Made by a program: the position numbers and the translations under genes
Notes under the pieces: generated by a model
The model's database searches: none
What the model saw: only the letters and a program-made list of their open reading frames with translations
What the model was told of the DNA's origin: nothing
Part shown: piece after piece, positions 7,075 through 16,414 of the stretch
Layout: the number at the start of each line of letters is the position of its first letter
How positions within the stretch are numbered: position 1 is the first letter of the stretch
Source: Streptomyces sp. NRRL S-337
GTDB lineage: Bacteria > Actinomycetota > Actinomycetes > Streptomycetales > Streptomycetaceae
Length of the DNA stretch: 64,000 nt
NCBI RefSeq assembly: GCF_000720175.1
Contig: NZ_JOIX01000030.1
Span: forward strand, 76,719-140,718
Direction: 5' to 3'

Positions 7075-8904
7075 ATGCCGCTAGAGGTCAACAAACACGT
7101 CCAACGGATACGTCGTTACCAGCCGTTCGACGTCGACACCTCTGAGATGATCTACGAGCTGCAGGCAGACTGGACGCAGTCCCTGTTCCCCGTCGTGACG
7201 CTGGACTACCTGCTGAACGCCATCGAGCGACCGACCACGAAGACCATCGTCCTCACCGGGGACGCCGGGCATGGCAAGACGAGCCTGTGCGCCAGCATTC
7301 TGGCCGAGCGGATCGATGCCGAGACGATCACACCAGATGTCCGGAAGGCAGTTTTCCGCGAGCTGTCCGAGGCCGGAGACGCCAGCCGCCCTATCGGCCG
7401 GACCCGTAGCGGACGCCCGCTGTACATACTCAGGGATCTCAGCGAGCTCAGCCTGCAGGCGGGCGCTCACAAGCTCGTGGAGCTGCTTGACCCTCCTGAC
7501 GAGGGCGTCGCGATCATCTGCGCAAATGAGGGCCAGCTACGTAAGTGCGTCGCCGAAGACGACAACCACAACAGAGGCGGCACCGGGCGCGCCAAGATTC
7601 TAGTGGAGACCCTCACGGGAGGTATTGTCCGCGGGCAGGTCAGCGACCCCGATGGCACAGTCATCGTCATCAACCTCAACTACCAGTCCGTAGCTGCCGA
7701 CAGTTCCAACGGCGGGCTCATACCTTGGGTACTGAAGCAGTGGACGACGACGCAATGGTCGCGGTGGAAGCCTTGCGAGACCTGTGATGCGCGGAACGTC
7801 TGCCCAATCCTGGCCAACCGCAACGAGCTAAGCGATCCCACACGCGGGCCTCAGCGCCGGGCCGCGATCCGAGATGTGTTCGCCGCAGCCGAGCGCACCG
7901 GGGCCGTAGTCACGACCCGGCAGGCGCTGTCGGTGACCAGCTACATGCTCACTGGCGGCCTGTCCTGCGAAAACGTCCATGCCAAGTACCAGCGGTCGCA
8001 CTCGAACAGGTTCTGGCAGGCTCCCCACTTGTACCACCAGGCGCTCTTCGGTGACGGGTTGACCCAGCAACAGCGTCGTCTGGTTCCTGCCTTCTTCGCG
8101 CTACGAAAGCTGGACCCGGGCAAGGTTTCCCGTCGCCAGGTCGACGACCGGCTGGACCCGGACACGGCCGGCGACTTCCCTCCCGCGGACGCCAGCAGCT
8201 ACCTGCAGAAGGTCCGTACGAATCGCGACGTCCAGAAGCAGGCCGAACAGTTGCGGGGCTTGTACACGTTCCTGCGACGAGCTGACTTCTTCAACAGCGA
8301 CGACAACACGGACCGGTTCGCCCGCATGGGCCTGCAGGCCGGCGACGACTTCGTCCTTGTCCAGGACAAGAACCGGGACCCGGCAGACACCAGGGTGCGA
8401 GACCGCTTCCTCAAGGGCCTGGAGGCCGTCCAGGGCATCCACCGGGCGGGGAGCAACCCTGACTTCTTCATACTTGACCCTGCCTTCTTCTCCCACCGCG
8501 CCCGCGCGGCCGTGATCTCCCGGCGAGTGCCCAGCAAGGGCGTCGAGGTCGTCGACCAGGTCACCCAGTGGCAAGAGGAAGGCCGCACGGGCGTCACCCC
8601 CGAGATGCAGAACGCCGTCGAATGGCTCAACCGGGCCATATACATCCGTATCCCGGCTGTCGCCCCTGACCAGGACGCAGTCTCGGTAGAAGCGGACCTT
8701 CTGCGCTTCGAGTTGCTGACACGGTGGGCCGCAGGTCTGCGTAGCGAGGTCCAGCACGAGGCAGAGATCCGCGGCCTGAGTGGATCCTTGGCAGAGCTGG
8801 CTGACTCCTCAAACAAGGACGACGAGATCCAGGTACTGGTGGGCGACGTCATGAGAAAGCTCATGATCGACGTCGGCAACAAGATCAGGTCGGTGCGTGC
8901 GTGA
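7075..8904 (+). CDS. P-loop ATPase, DndF/DptF-like first gene of the restriction-type operon
   Basis: The 609-aa protein has a Walker A motif, GDAGHGKTS (about 62-70), near its N-terminus, followed by a sensor-like IICANEGQL (about 145-155). A CxxC...C cluster (CETCDARNVC, about 234-243) could bind zinc. Size, position first in a three-gene operon and the early P-loop match DptF, the ATPase of DndFGH restriction. I infer this from architecture, not alignment. A ribosome binding site, AAGGA, stands 8 bp before the ATG. The stop overlaps the next start. It may power target recognition or translocation by the complex. It could instead belong to another HerA-linked defence family. Confidence 0.55.
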   Translation: MPLEVNKHVQRIRRYQPFDVDTSEMIYELQADWTQSLFPVVTLDYLLNAIERPTTKTIVLTGDAGHGKTSLCASILAERIDAETITPDVRKAVFRELSEAGDASRPIGRTRSGRPLYILRDLSELSLQAGAHKLVELLDPPDEGVAIICANEGQLRKCVAEDDNHNRGGTGRAKILVETLTGGIVRGQVSDPDGTVIVINLNYQSVAADSSNGGLIPWVLKQWTTTQWSRWKPCETCDARNVCPILANRNELSDPTRGPQRRAAIRDVFAAAERTGAVVTTRQALSVTSYMLTGGLSCENVHAKYQRSHSNRFWQAPHLYHQALFGDGLTQQQRRLVPAFFALRKLDPGKVSRRQVDDRLDPDTAGDFPPADASSYLQKVRTNRDVQKQAEQLRGLYTFLRRADFFNSDDNTDRFARMGLQAGDDFVLVQDKNRDPADTRVRDRFLKGLEAVQGIHRAGSNPDFFILDPAFFSHRARAAVISRRVPSKGVEVVDQVTQWQEEGRTGVTPEMQNAVEWLNRAIYIRIPAVAPDQDAVSVEADLLRFELLTRWAAGLRSEVQHEAEIRGLSGSLAELADSSNKDDEIQVLVGDVMRKLMIDVGNKIRSVRA

Positions 8905-10355
8905 TGGCTGACCGTTCCAAGGCAGAGGTCGTCCTTCGTCTCTTCGGGGTGAATCTCGAACAGCAGGGCCGCGGTTTCTACGTCCCGCTTGAGATGCTCG
9001 CGATCGCCCGCGGCGTCTACCTGGCACATAAGGAAGACCCGGAGAAGTTCGCAGGACTCCTGGACAACGGAGCCGACACAGCTTATAAGAGGACCTCGCA
9101 CGACCTGGCCCGGCGGATAGCGACCAAGGCCCGCATCGTCGAGGGCGACGAGGAACTCGGCAAGGCCGTCGAGCTGGACTCCCCCGAGACGATGGAAACG
9201 CTCCACGCCTTGTTCTCGTCCCTGCTGGTCGAGATCCCCGGGCGTCGTAGCCAGCCCAGTTGGTTCGGCGCGCACATCTATCCGTTCGTCGGTGAGCTCA
9301 TCCACTACGACGCAGTCGAACGGCGAATCAAGCAAAGCGATGCCTCCCCCAAGAAGAGCGCAAAGAAGCGCAAGCAGGCCGACAAGGTCGCTGCTGGCAT
9401 TAACGCTCCGAGTATCGAGCGCTACCTCTTCCGCGATGGTGGCAGCTGGGCCTACAAGGTCTTACGCAGCGACTCTGAGCCTGACCGCAAGGAAGCGACC
9501 CGACAGGGCCTGCGCGATCTCGTGCAGGACAGCGGCACCCCGCTGGGCAACCTTGCCAAGGCCCTCAGCGCGCACGACTTCGACTACGACGAAGCACCCG
9601 TGGAGGGCTCAGACGCAGAAATCAAGCTGCACGAGGATCTCAGCCCGTGGCCTGATCTGCTGAGGGAAGGGGCTCGCAACATCGTCGCTCGGACTGCGAC
9701 GGTCCCCAGGGCCAAGCGCACCGAGAGCCTCATGCACTGGGTTCCCTACTGCTTGGCACGCCACCAGCTGCAACTCGCACGCCAGAAGCTCGGAGCTACC
9801 GATCGCGAGTCGATCCTGTTGGACTTCGGCAACGAGGCAACCCCGCTGCGCAGAGAGTCGCAGAAGAACCTCACCGGCTTCCGCAATGACATCGTCAACG
9901 CGATCAACGTCCAGGCTCGGGAAATGATCGACGAAATCAAAGCCGAAGGCGACGAGGCCAGGAAGCGCCGCTACGAAAGATTCACCAAGGAGGCCGGCAA
10001 CGCGGTCGCCTCGCCCCGAGCGTTCTTCAGCGAGACCCTCGCCGCTGTGGGAGCCCTGAACGCGACGGTCGGGCGCCGACACTTCACCATGAAGCCCCCG
10101 ATGCTTGAGGGTCTGGTATCTGCCACCGTCCCGCAGGGCACGGAGATGGAGTTCGACCAGTTCTGCGCGCTGTTGTACGAGAAGTACGGGCTCGTGGTGG
10201 AGAACAAGGTCGCGGCTGCGAGCCCGTTGGCCTACGAGGTCGATCCATCGGTCCTTGACCACAACGGCAAGGCGTTCCGGGAGAAGCTGGCCGCTATCGG
10301 TCTGCTCACTCAATATTCAGATGCAACCAGCATGGTTCGAGGGGAGCCCCGGTGA
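8904..10355 (+). CDS. uncharacterised middle protein of the operon, DndG/DptG-like by position
   Basis: The 483-aa protein has no motif I recognise. It is charged and probably largely helical, with a Lys-rich stretch (KKSAKKRKQADK, about 150-160). Its place between an ATPase and an FtsK-like protein, and its size, match DptG. The ATG at 8904 shares its A with the upstream TGA, and a GTG one codon earlier is also possible. Its own stop overlaps the next start by GTGA, so all three genes are translationally coupled. It contains an in-frame TTA leucine codon at 9462-9464, rare in Streptomyces and read only by the bldA tRNA. Confidence 0.5.
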   Translation: MADRSKAEVVLRLFGVNLEQQGRGFYVPLEMLAIARGVYLAHKEDPEKFAGLLDNGADTAYKRTSHDLARRIATKARIVEGDEELGKAVELDSPETMETLHALFSSLLVEIPGRRSQPSWFGAHIYPFVGELIHYDAVERRIKQSDASPKKSAKKRKQADKVAAGINAPSIERYLFRDGGSWAYKVLRSDSEPDRKEATRQGLRDLVQDSGTPLGNLAKALSAHDFDYDEAPVEGSDAEIKLHEDLSPWPDLLREGARNIVARTATVPRAKRTESLMHWVPYCLARHQLQLARQKLGATDRESILLDFGNEATPLRRESQKNLTGFRNDIVNAINVQAREMIDEIKAEGDEARKRRYERFTKEAGNAVASPRAFFSETLAAVGALNATVGRRHFTMKPPMLEGLVSATVPQGTEMEFDQFCALLYEKYGLVVENKVAAASPLAYEVDPSVLDHNGKAFREKLAAIGLLTQYSDATSMVRGEPR

Positions 10356-13300
10356 CGGACAGCAGCATCCGAGCGCTCGGTCGGTTCGTCGCCGACGAAG
10401 CACTCCGCAAGGTCACTGAGATCAGCGGAGCCCGTGCCGTCCTGCGAGTCAGCGGTTTCGACCGGCCGACCGTGGCCGAGGCTCTCCGTCGCACGGCTCA
10501 GAGGCTGTCGGAGTCGCCGGACCGTCAGGTTGTCGTCAAGGTCGGCACCTCAGAGCCAATCGAAGGCGTACCTGTTGATTACCTGCTGGATCCGCAGGAC
10601 CAGCTGACCAAGTGGCGAAATTCCGGACAGGGTACGGCGGTGTTGCTCTTCGAGTGGGGGCAGTCTCCGGACGCACAGGGACTGGCGGCCATGAACGCCC
10701 TTGACGATGCCACGATCCTGGGCGACTACCACGACGCCTCCGGCGAGCGCGGGTTCGACAGGTTCATGGCAGAAGCATGGCGGGAGGCGGGTGGCATCGG
10801 CACCGTTCCGGCCCTGATGGTCACCTTTCTGCCGGAGATCTGGCGTGCCATCACTGGTGAGGAGCCCCGGTCCTTGCACCGCTGGGCGGCCTTCCTGGTC
10901 GAGACCGCGCAGAAGGTCGCAGCAACTCAGGTCCACACCCCTGACGTGGTCTACCCCGAGATCTCTGCAGCCCTGCCCGCTCTTGACCTCTTCCCGGACC
11001 GAGGACTCTTCATCAAGCCCGCCGCACTGCCCGCCCGGATCAAGAAGAACGTCTCGGTCAGTGCCTTCAAACAGCCCACCGGCAAGGAGATCGCCGAGGA
11101 CGACCTGATAGACCGCATCACCACGACCGAGTTCAGTGAGGAGTCCCTGGACCACATCGGTACAGACTCCGAGACTGCCAAAACGCGCATGCGCAGCCTC
11201 GTACTCAACCTCAATCGCAGTGGTTCTACCCCGCAGGATCCTCGCCAGCTGCGCTGCGAGCAGGACCTGACCCTCTGGCTTGAAGTCTTCGAGCAGAAGT
11301 CCAAGAAGATCGGCCTAGGCCAGCAGGTCCGGCAGGAGATCGAGAGGACCGACGCAGAGCGGGTCGACGAGTTCGACGCCATGATGATCGAGGACGCGCT
11401 CGACCGCGGAGACCAGGAATCCGCACAGCGCTTCCTTGACGAGGCTCCCGTCGGTGGGGCCGAACCGCTGGCCGATCTGCTGTCCAAGCGGTCGCGCCGC
11501 AAAGTCGAGAAGCTTGCCTTTCCGGACTCTCAGTTCGTCCAGGACCCACTGCGTGCCCTGCTGCGCGAGCTGACCTACTTCTCCGACGAAGAGGAAGGCG
11601 CCGTCGTCGTCGGGCTTGAAGGCAACCAGGAAGCCGGGCGGTGGAGCCGCTGGCTGTTCGCCTTCCTGTATGCACGCACCCTGCGTGATGTCCAGGATTC
11701 CACCGGTCTTCGCCTGACCCTGGAGGTCAAGGACTGCCTGCTGGACCTGACCAAGCCACCCCTGCCGGAGGAGGACGAGCCGTTTGACCCGAACACCGAG
11801 TGGGCCCCGCTTCGCATCCTGGTCGAGATGGACGGCGCCGCCCAGCGACGCTTTCGCTGGGACCCCCTGGGCATCCCTGGGCAGATCGCACTGGTGGCCC
11901 TCATCCACGGCTGGCGAACCCCCCCTGGCCATGCCACCAATCTGACCTTCGACACCTTCCTCGAGAAGTTCAATGACCCCCGGCAGTGGCAGGTCGACGA
12001 GCCCGCGCCCGTCCCCACATCACATTTCGCCGGTCAGCTGGAGTGCCTCAAACTGGAACACTTCGAGCGGTTCTCCGACGGGCTTGACGCCGGGAACATC
12101 AATGATTACGTACGCGAGTGGGAAGGCATACTCCGCGAAGCTCGCACCACCCTGGTCCCTGACAACGCTCCGAACGCAGACCTTGAGGCCGTCGTCCTGA
12201 CCGATGTCGTCGGGCTGGCCGATCACCGCATGATGATGCTGGCCACCCACCCGCTGAAGCTGCGCTGGCTGGCAAGGAACTACGCGGAGGCCGCCGACAG
12301 CATCGAGACCGCCCTGAACAAGGAGGGAGGTCTGAGCCTCAACCAGGAGAACGAGGACCTCTTCTTCGACGCCATCGACCGTATCTCCCCACATGGAACA
12401 CCGGCGGTCCTCGTCGGGCCCGGCGGCACGATCGCCATCCCGATGCGTGAATCGGCCGGGCACGAGGAGTACGCCCCGGTCCGCCACGGCGGCAACGAGT
12501 CCAAGGAATGGCTCTCCAGCGTTGACGAGACCGCGATCGACGAGATGGTCCGCGTCATCACCGACTACCTGACGACCTACCCCCACAAGCTTGACGGCCT
12601 ACGCGTACTGCTTCTGGACCGCAATGGCGACCCTATCCTGCCAATGCGCGTGGCCAAGCAGGTGCGGGCCAAGAACCCTCGTCTGAAAGTTGATCTGGTC
12701 GTGCTGGCTCCCCAGGCCACCCATCACGAGATCATCCAGGGTTTCGACCTGCAGTTCTCCGGTGCGGAGATGTCCGAGGACAGCTTCCTGCCCGACGTCC
12801 AACTCATTCTGCAGGCATGGGAGCCCGACCAGGAAGCAGACCTGTCAGGGCTGGAAAACACCATCGACCTCGCCCTGGCTCCGGCGCTGTTCGGCACCCA
12901 GACCAGTATCAAGGAGAGCACCAAGAAGGAATCCTTGTCGGGCTCCTTCAACCCCTGGAAGCACCCGGCCTCACACAACCTGGCTCAGACCAGCGAGAAC
13001 GTCGTGAGAGCACTGTTGCCCGAAACCGCAGACGAGACTCTTGAGTCCTGGTCCACCCTGTGCGTGCGCTACGACCGCCGTTCCCCGGTCTCCCGGGAGA
13101 GTGTCGACGGCATCGACTACTTCGAGATGCAGGTGCAGTTCGACCAGCACCTGGACTTGTTCACCACTCTGCACCGCGTGGCCCACTGGGTCGTCACCCT
13201 CGACAGCTTCATCGGCCGTGAGCAGATCGATGCCCTTCGCAACCGCCCTGACGTCATCCTCGTCAAGCCCAGTGTCGGCAAGAACGAGTCCTACACCCTC

Positions 13301-15391
13301 ATTGTCAGCTCGCAGACCGGCCGGCAGTTCGTCGTCCAGCGACTGCGGCGCCGCCTGGAGCAGATCGGCGTCGTCACCCCGCAGGACTCCGAAGGCACCT
13401 CTAAGCGGGTCTACGAGGTCGGCCGCAACGTGGCCCCTGGCGCCGTGCTGCGCTCCCTCGGCATCGGCACCACGGTTAACGAAGTCGTCGGCCTTGTCGC
13501 CACGCGGTTTGTCATCGACCAGCAGTTTCCTGTCCCTCGACAGGGCACGAGCCTGGTCACCTGGATCAGCTTCGACGAGCACCACCGCTGGTTCGGTCGC
13601 GGACACAAAACCCGTGCCGATCTGGGCCGGTTCGTGCTGACCGTTCAGGACGACGGCTCGGTTCGCCTGGATGTCCTGGTCGCCGAGTCCAAGTTCCGCC
13701 AGACCTTCGATGTCGGCTCTGCTGAGGAACAGCTCAACCGCACCACCGACCTGTGCGAGGATGCCTTCCGCTCGGGCGGCGAGGCTCGCCACGACCGTCC
13801 CTTCTGGCTGGACGAACTTGCCGCCGCGATCGCTCAGACCAGTGGAAACGCCCTACAGGCCGCAGACCTTCCAGCTCGTACCATGATCGGTAACGACGAC
13901 CACCGTCAGGTTGAGGCGAAGGTCCTCGACGCCCTGCGCTCCGAGGATGTCCAGCTCGGTCAAGTCACCGGCGTCGTCGTGGCCATCTCAGCCGAGGACG
14001 ACCAGCCGGCCCCCGCGGTCGGAAGCCTCGGCGAGCACACTCTGGTGAGGCTGAACAAGCACGAGCTGCTGGACCTCATCGGCGCTCTGCGCGCCAACCA
14101 GGACCCCACCGATGCCGATCCCCTTGTTGACTCTGGGGACCTCAATGGGACCGTGAAGATCCCAGACACTATCGTCAAGGCCCCCTCAGTGGGCACTTCC
14201 GCCGAACTGCCCACTCCGGAAGAACCGGCGGCATCTGTCGAGGCTGTCGGAGCGACTGCTCCGACGACCCTGCCGAGCCCGGTTGTTGCACGTCACCCTG
14301 CCGCAGAGGTAGATCCTGTCCCTCTGAAAGCTCACCGCGGTGGGCTCCACGAGGAGGAGCTGAAACTTCGATACAACAAGGTCGTCGATGTCTTCGCCCG
14401 CCACAAGGTCGAGGTCATCGCCCCGGAGAGCGGCAAGTGGCAGGAAGGACCAGGCTTCTACATCTTCCGTTTCATCCCCCGTCCTGGGGTCACTGTGGAC
14501 AAGCTGACCAACCGACGCGACGAAATCTTCCTGGCCCTGGCGTTGCCCTCCGGGTTCAGCATTCGCACCCGCAACGACCGCGGCTCCGTGCTCTTCGAGA
14601 TCCCCAAGATCGACGACGAGAAGTACGGGGTCGACGCCAAGGCGCTGTGGCAGCGGTGCCCGGCCGATCCTGAGAGCCTCATCGCCCCGCTGGGCGCCGA
14701 CATCGAAGGCAACCCGGTCACCATCGACCTGTCCTCCGCGGACTCACCGCACTTGCTGGTGGCCGGTACTACCGGATCAGGAAAGTCCGTCGCCCTGGAC
14801 ACGATTCTCAAGGGCCTGGTCCGGTACGACAAGAGCACCCTGCGACTCCGCCTTGTCGATCCCAAGGGCACCGAGCTTGTCGATTTCGAGGACGACCCTC
14901 ACCTTGATGGCCTGATCGGTATGGACGCCGCCGACGCCATCGAGATTCTTGAGGAAACCGTCGAAGAGATGGCCGTGCGCTACAAGGACATGAAGGCGAT
15001 CCGCACACGCAAGCTCGTCGAGTACAACGCCAAGGTCGACAAAGCAGACCGAAAGCCCTGGATCGTCATCGTCCTGGACGAGTACGCCGACCTCACCAGC
15101 GATCCCGAAGAGAAGAAGCAAATCGAAGCGCTGCTCAAGCGCCTGACGCAGAAGGCCCGCGCTGCGGGCATCCACGTCATCGCAGCCACACAGCGCCCGA
15201 GCGCGGACGTTATCTCGACGACCATCCGCTCCAACTTCCCCGCCCAACTCGCCCTGCGGGTCAAGACCGCGACCGACAGCCGCATCATTCTGGACGAGAC
15301 CGGAGCCGAAGCTCTGGCCGGACAGGGCGACGCCTTTCTGCACACGGCCAAGGGCACCATACGAGTGCAGGTTGCCTACGATGGGAGCTGA
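10352..15391 (+). CDS. giant FtsK/HerA-type DNA translocase, DndH/DptH-like
   Basis: The 1,679-aa protein ends in a complete FtsK/SpoIIIE motor. Walker A is GTTGSGKSVAL (K about 1478) and Walker B is IVIVLDEYADL (about 1571-1581). An AATQRPSADV segment and a DSRIILDETGAEALAGQGD segment follow, as in FtsK. The first 1,300 residues have no recognised domain; a Pro/Ala/Thr-rich linker (about 1280-1330) separates them from the motor. A cytosolic translocase of about 1,700 aa, third in an operon after a P-loop ATPase, is the hallmark of DptH in DndFGH restriction. No membrane segments are seen, which argues against chromosome-segregation FtsK and conjugative TraB. GTG start in a GTGA overlap. Confidence 0.65.
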   Translation: MTDSSIRALGRFVADEALRKVTEISGARAVLRVSGFDRPTVAEALRRTAQRLSESPDRQVVVKVGTSEPIEGVPVDYLLDPQDQLTKWRNSGQGTAVLLFEWGQSPDAQGLAAMNALDDATILGDYHDASGERGFDRFMAEAWREAGGIGTVPALMVTFLPEIWRAITGEEPRSLHRWAAFLVETAQKVAATQVHTPDVVYPEISAALPALDLFPDRGLFIKPAALPARIKKNVSVSAFKQPTGKEIAEDDLIDRITTTEFSEESLDHIGTDSETAKTRMRSLVLNLNRSGSTPQDPRQLRCEQDLTLWLEVFEQKSKKIGLGQQVRQEIERTDAERVDEFDAMMIEDALDRGDQESAQRFLDEAPVGGAEPLADLLSKRSRRKVEKLAFPDSQFVQDPLRALLRELTYFSDEEEGAVVVGLEGNQEAGRWSRWLFAFLYARTLRDVQDSTGLRLTLEVKDCLLDLTKPPLPEEDEPFDPNTEWAPLRILVEMDGAAQRRFRWDPLGIPGQIALVALIHGWRTPPGHATNLTFDTFLEKFNDPRQWQVDEPAPVPTSHFAGQLECLKLEHFERFSDGLDAGNINDYVREWEGILREARTTLVPDNAPNADLEAVVLTDVVGLADHRMMMLATHPLKLRWLARNYAEAADSIETALNKEGGLSLNQENEDLFFDAIDRISPHGTPAVLVGPGGTIAIPMRESAGHEEYAPVRHGGNESKEWLSSVDETAIDEMVRVITDYLTTYPHKLDGLRVLLLDRNGDPILPMRVAKQVRAKNPRLKVDLVVLAPQATHHEIIQGFDLQFSGAEMSEDSFLPDVQLILQAWEPDQEADLSGLENTIDLALAPALFGTQTSIKESTKKESLSGSFNPWKHPASHNLAQTSENVVRALLPETADETLESWSTLCVRYDRRSPVSRESVDGIDYFEMQVQFDQHLDLFTTLHRVAHWVVTLDSFIGREQIDALRNRPDVILVKPSVGKNESYTLIVSSQTGRQFVVQRLRRRLEQIGVVTPQDSEGTSKRVYEVGRNVAPGAVLRSLGIGTTVNEVVGLVATRFVIDQQFPVPRQGTSLVTWISFDEHHRWFGRGHKTRADLGRFVLTVQDDGSVRLDVLVAESKFRQTFDVGSAEEQLNRTTDLCEDAFRSGGEARHDRPFWLDELAAAIAQTSGNALQAADLPARTMIGNDDHRQVEAKVLDALRSEDVQLGQVTGVVVAISAEDDQPAPAVGSLGEHTLVRLNKHELLDLIGALRANQDPTDADPLVDSGDLNGTVKIPDTIVKAPSVGTSAELPTPEEPAASVEAVGATAPTTLPSPVVARHPAAEVDPVPLKAHRGGLHEEELKLRYNKVVDVFARHKVEVIAPESGKWQEGPGFYIFRFIPRPGVTVDKLTNRRDEIFLALALPSGFSIRTRNDRGSVLFEIPKIDDEKYGVDAKALWQRCPADPESLIAPLGADIEGNPVTIDLSSADSPHLLVAGTTGSGKSVALDTILKGLVRYDKSTLRLRLVDPKGTELVDFEDDPHLDGLIGMDAADAIEILEETVEEMAVRYKDMKAIRTRKLVEYNAKVDKADRKPWIVIVLDEYADLTSDPEEKKQIEALLKRLTQKARAAGIHVIAATQRPSADVISTTIRSNFPAQLALRVKTATDSRIILDETGAEALAGQGDAFLHTAKGTIRVQVAYDGS

Positions 15392-15853
15392 CCAGGCCGG
15401 GCCATGTTTGATCGGCTCCATCTCGCAGAGGCCGACCTCGGATTCCATGAGCGCATCGTCCAGGGCATCGCCGACGACGCCGATCAAGGCGTCGATGCCG
15501 CCTTGATCAGGTGCGCGATGAAAGCGACGAAATCGCGTTGCTGTGTGCGCAGGGCCACGGGGTGCGCGAGGTGGCCCGGCACCTGAACCGCTCGCCCTCG
15601 ACGATCTCCCGAGAGCTGACGCGGAGCGCCGCTACCCGCAGCAATCAGCTCGCGCATCGGGCCTTGTTCCTCTCAGGGAATCGAGCCTCCACCAGACCCA
15701 GACTGGTTCAGCTGCCGTTCCGGAACCCCACCTGTCGTTGGAGGCACTCCGGAGTCCGCTCGATGGGTGACCGGGGGTTCCTTCACACACCCCGGGGGAG
15801 GATCTGTGGACCGAGGGGCTACCTCAGAGAAAGACTGCTGATACGAGGGGGAC
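15392..15853. other. region with a decayed IS30-like transposase
   Basis: About 460 bp between the FtsK-like gene and the nuclease pair. It holds the IS30-like relic (15505-15690) and otherwise no convincing gene. GAGGGGG at 15845-15851 is the ribosome binding site of the next gene. Confidence 0.5.
15505..15690 (+). pseudogene. relic of an IS30 family transposase (N-terminal HTH)
   Basis: One frame reads GVREVARHLNRSPSTISREL followed by TRSAATRS and a HRA stretch. This is the N-terminal helix-turn-helix of IS30 transposases plus the usual NAATR-like continuation. The rest of the protein, including the DDE core, is absent. It marks past insertion downstream of the operon. Confidence 0.7.
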
Positions 15854-16414
15854 ATGAACCAGTTCGAACTGCGTCGCGTAGAGCATCAGCTCCGCGCAGC
15901 TCTACAGGACACCGCTCTGAGTTGGGTGCTCGACGATGTCGACGCGGCAATCGCCGCGGGAGTGCCCGAGGAAAAGATCCTCCGCCGGCGCCAACAGCGC
16001 CGCGGTGATGACTCCTCTGCTGCGAGTCCGGCCGCGGCAGCGCTTCGATATGAGGTCGTGGACCGCAGCGTGCTTGGTCTCGTCGAGTTCGAGGCATCAC
16101 GCAAGCGGGGAACGCTGGTCATCGCGACGCGAGCCATGACGGATGAAGAACGTGTCCAGCTCCTCCTGGATGCGGTGAGGCGAGTACTCGTCGAACTGCC
16201 TGAAATGGAACTGGAGGTGCTGAAGACGCTCCGGACCGAACCCGAGGGCGACGCCGGAAGCCGGAGCATCGCCGGGGCGGTCGTGTTCGAGCCGGACGAA
16301 AGCGCTCGATCGCGCCGTAGCCGAACGGAGTTCCAGGGAGATCGGACGTCGGCTGAACGACGTAACCACGTCAGCCAACTGCTGGCCGACGTGGCGAGGG
16401 AGGTTGTCAGTTGA
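15854..16414 (+). CDS. uncharacterised partner of a nuclease-like protein
   Basis: The 186-aa protein has a helical N-terminus (RRVEHQLRAALQDTALSWVLDDVDAAIAAG), a middle segment with beta-like stretches (VLGLVEFEASRKRGTLVIATRA) and a charged C-terminus. No family is recognised. A GAGGGGG site lies just upstream of the ATG. Its stop overlaps the next start by TTGA, so it is coupled to the nuclease-like gene and likely acts with it, for example as an inhibitor, a loader or the sensor of the pair. Confidence 0.6.
   Translation: MNQFELRRVEHQLRAALQDTALSWVLDDVDAAIAAGVPEEKILRRRQQRRGDDSSAASPAAAALRYEVVDRSVLGLVEFEASRKRGTLVIATRAMTDEERVQLLLDAVRRVLVELPEMELEVLKTLRTEPEGDAGSRSIAGAVVFEPDESARSRRSRTEFQGDRTSAERRNHVSQLLADVAREVVS

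Noticed and set aside
10352..15391. Conjugative TraB-type translocase of an AICE
   Set aside because: The protein is far longer than TraB proteins, lacks membrane segments and sits third in a coupled operon with an ATPase and an unknown protein, which fits a defence system better.
5423..15391. DISARM or BREX system
   Set aside because: There is a cytosine methyltransferase, but no DrmA-type helicase, DUF1998 protein or PLD nuclease for DISARM, and no PglZ, BrxC or PglX-type gene for BREX.
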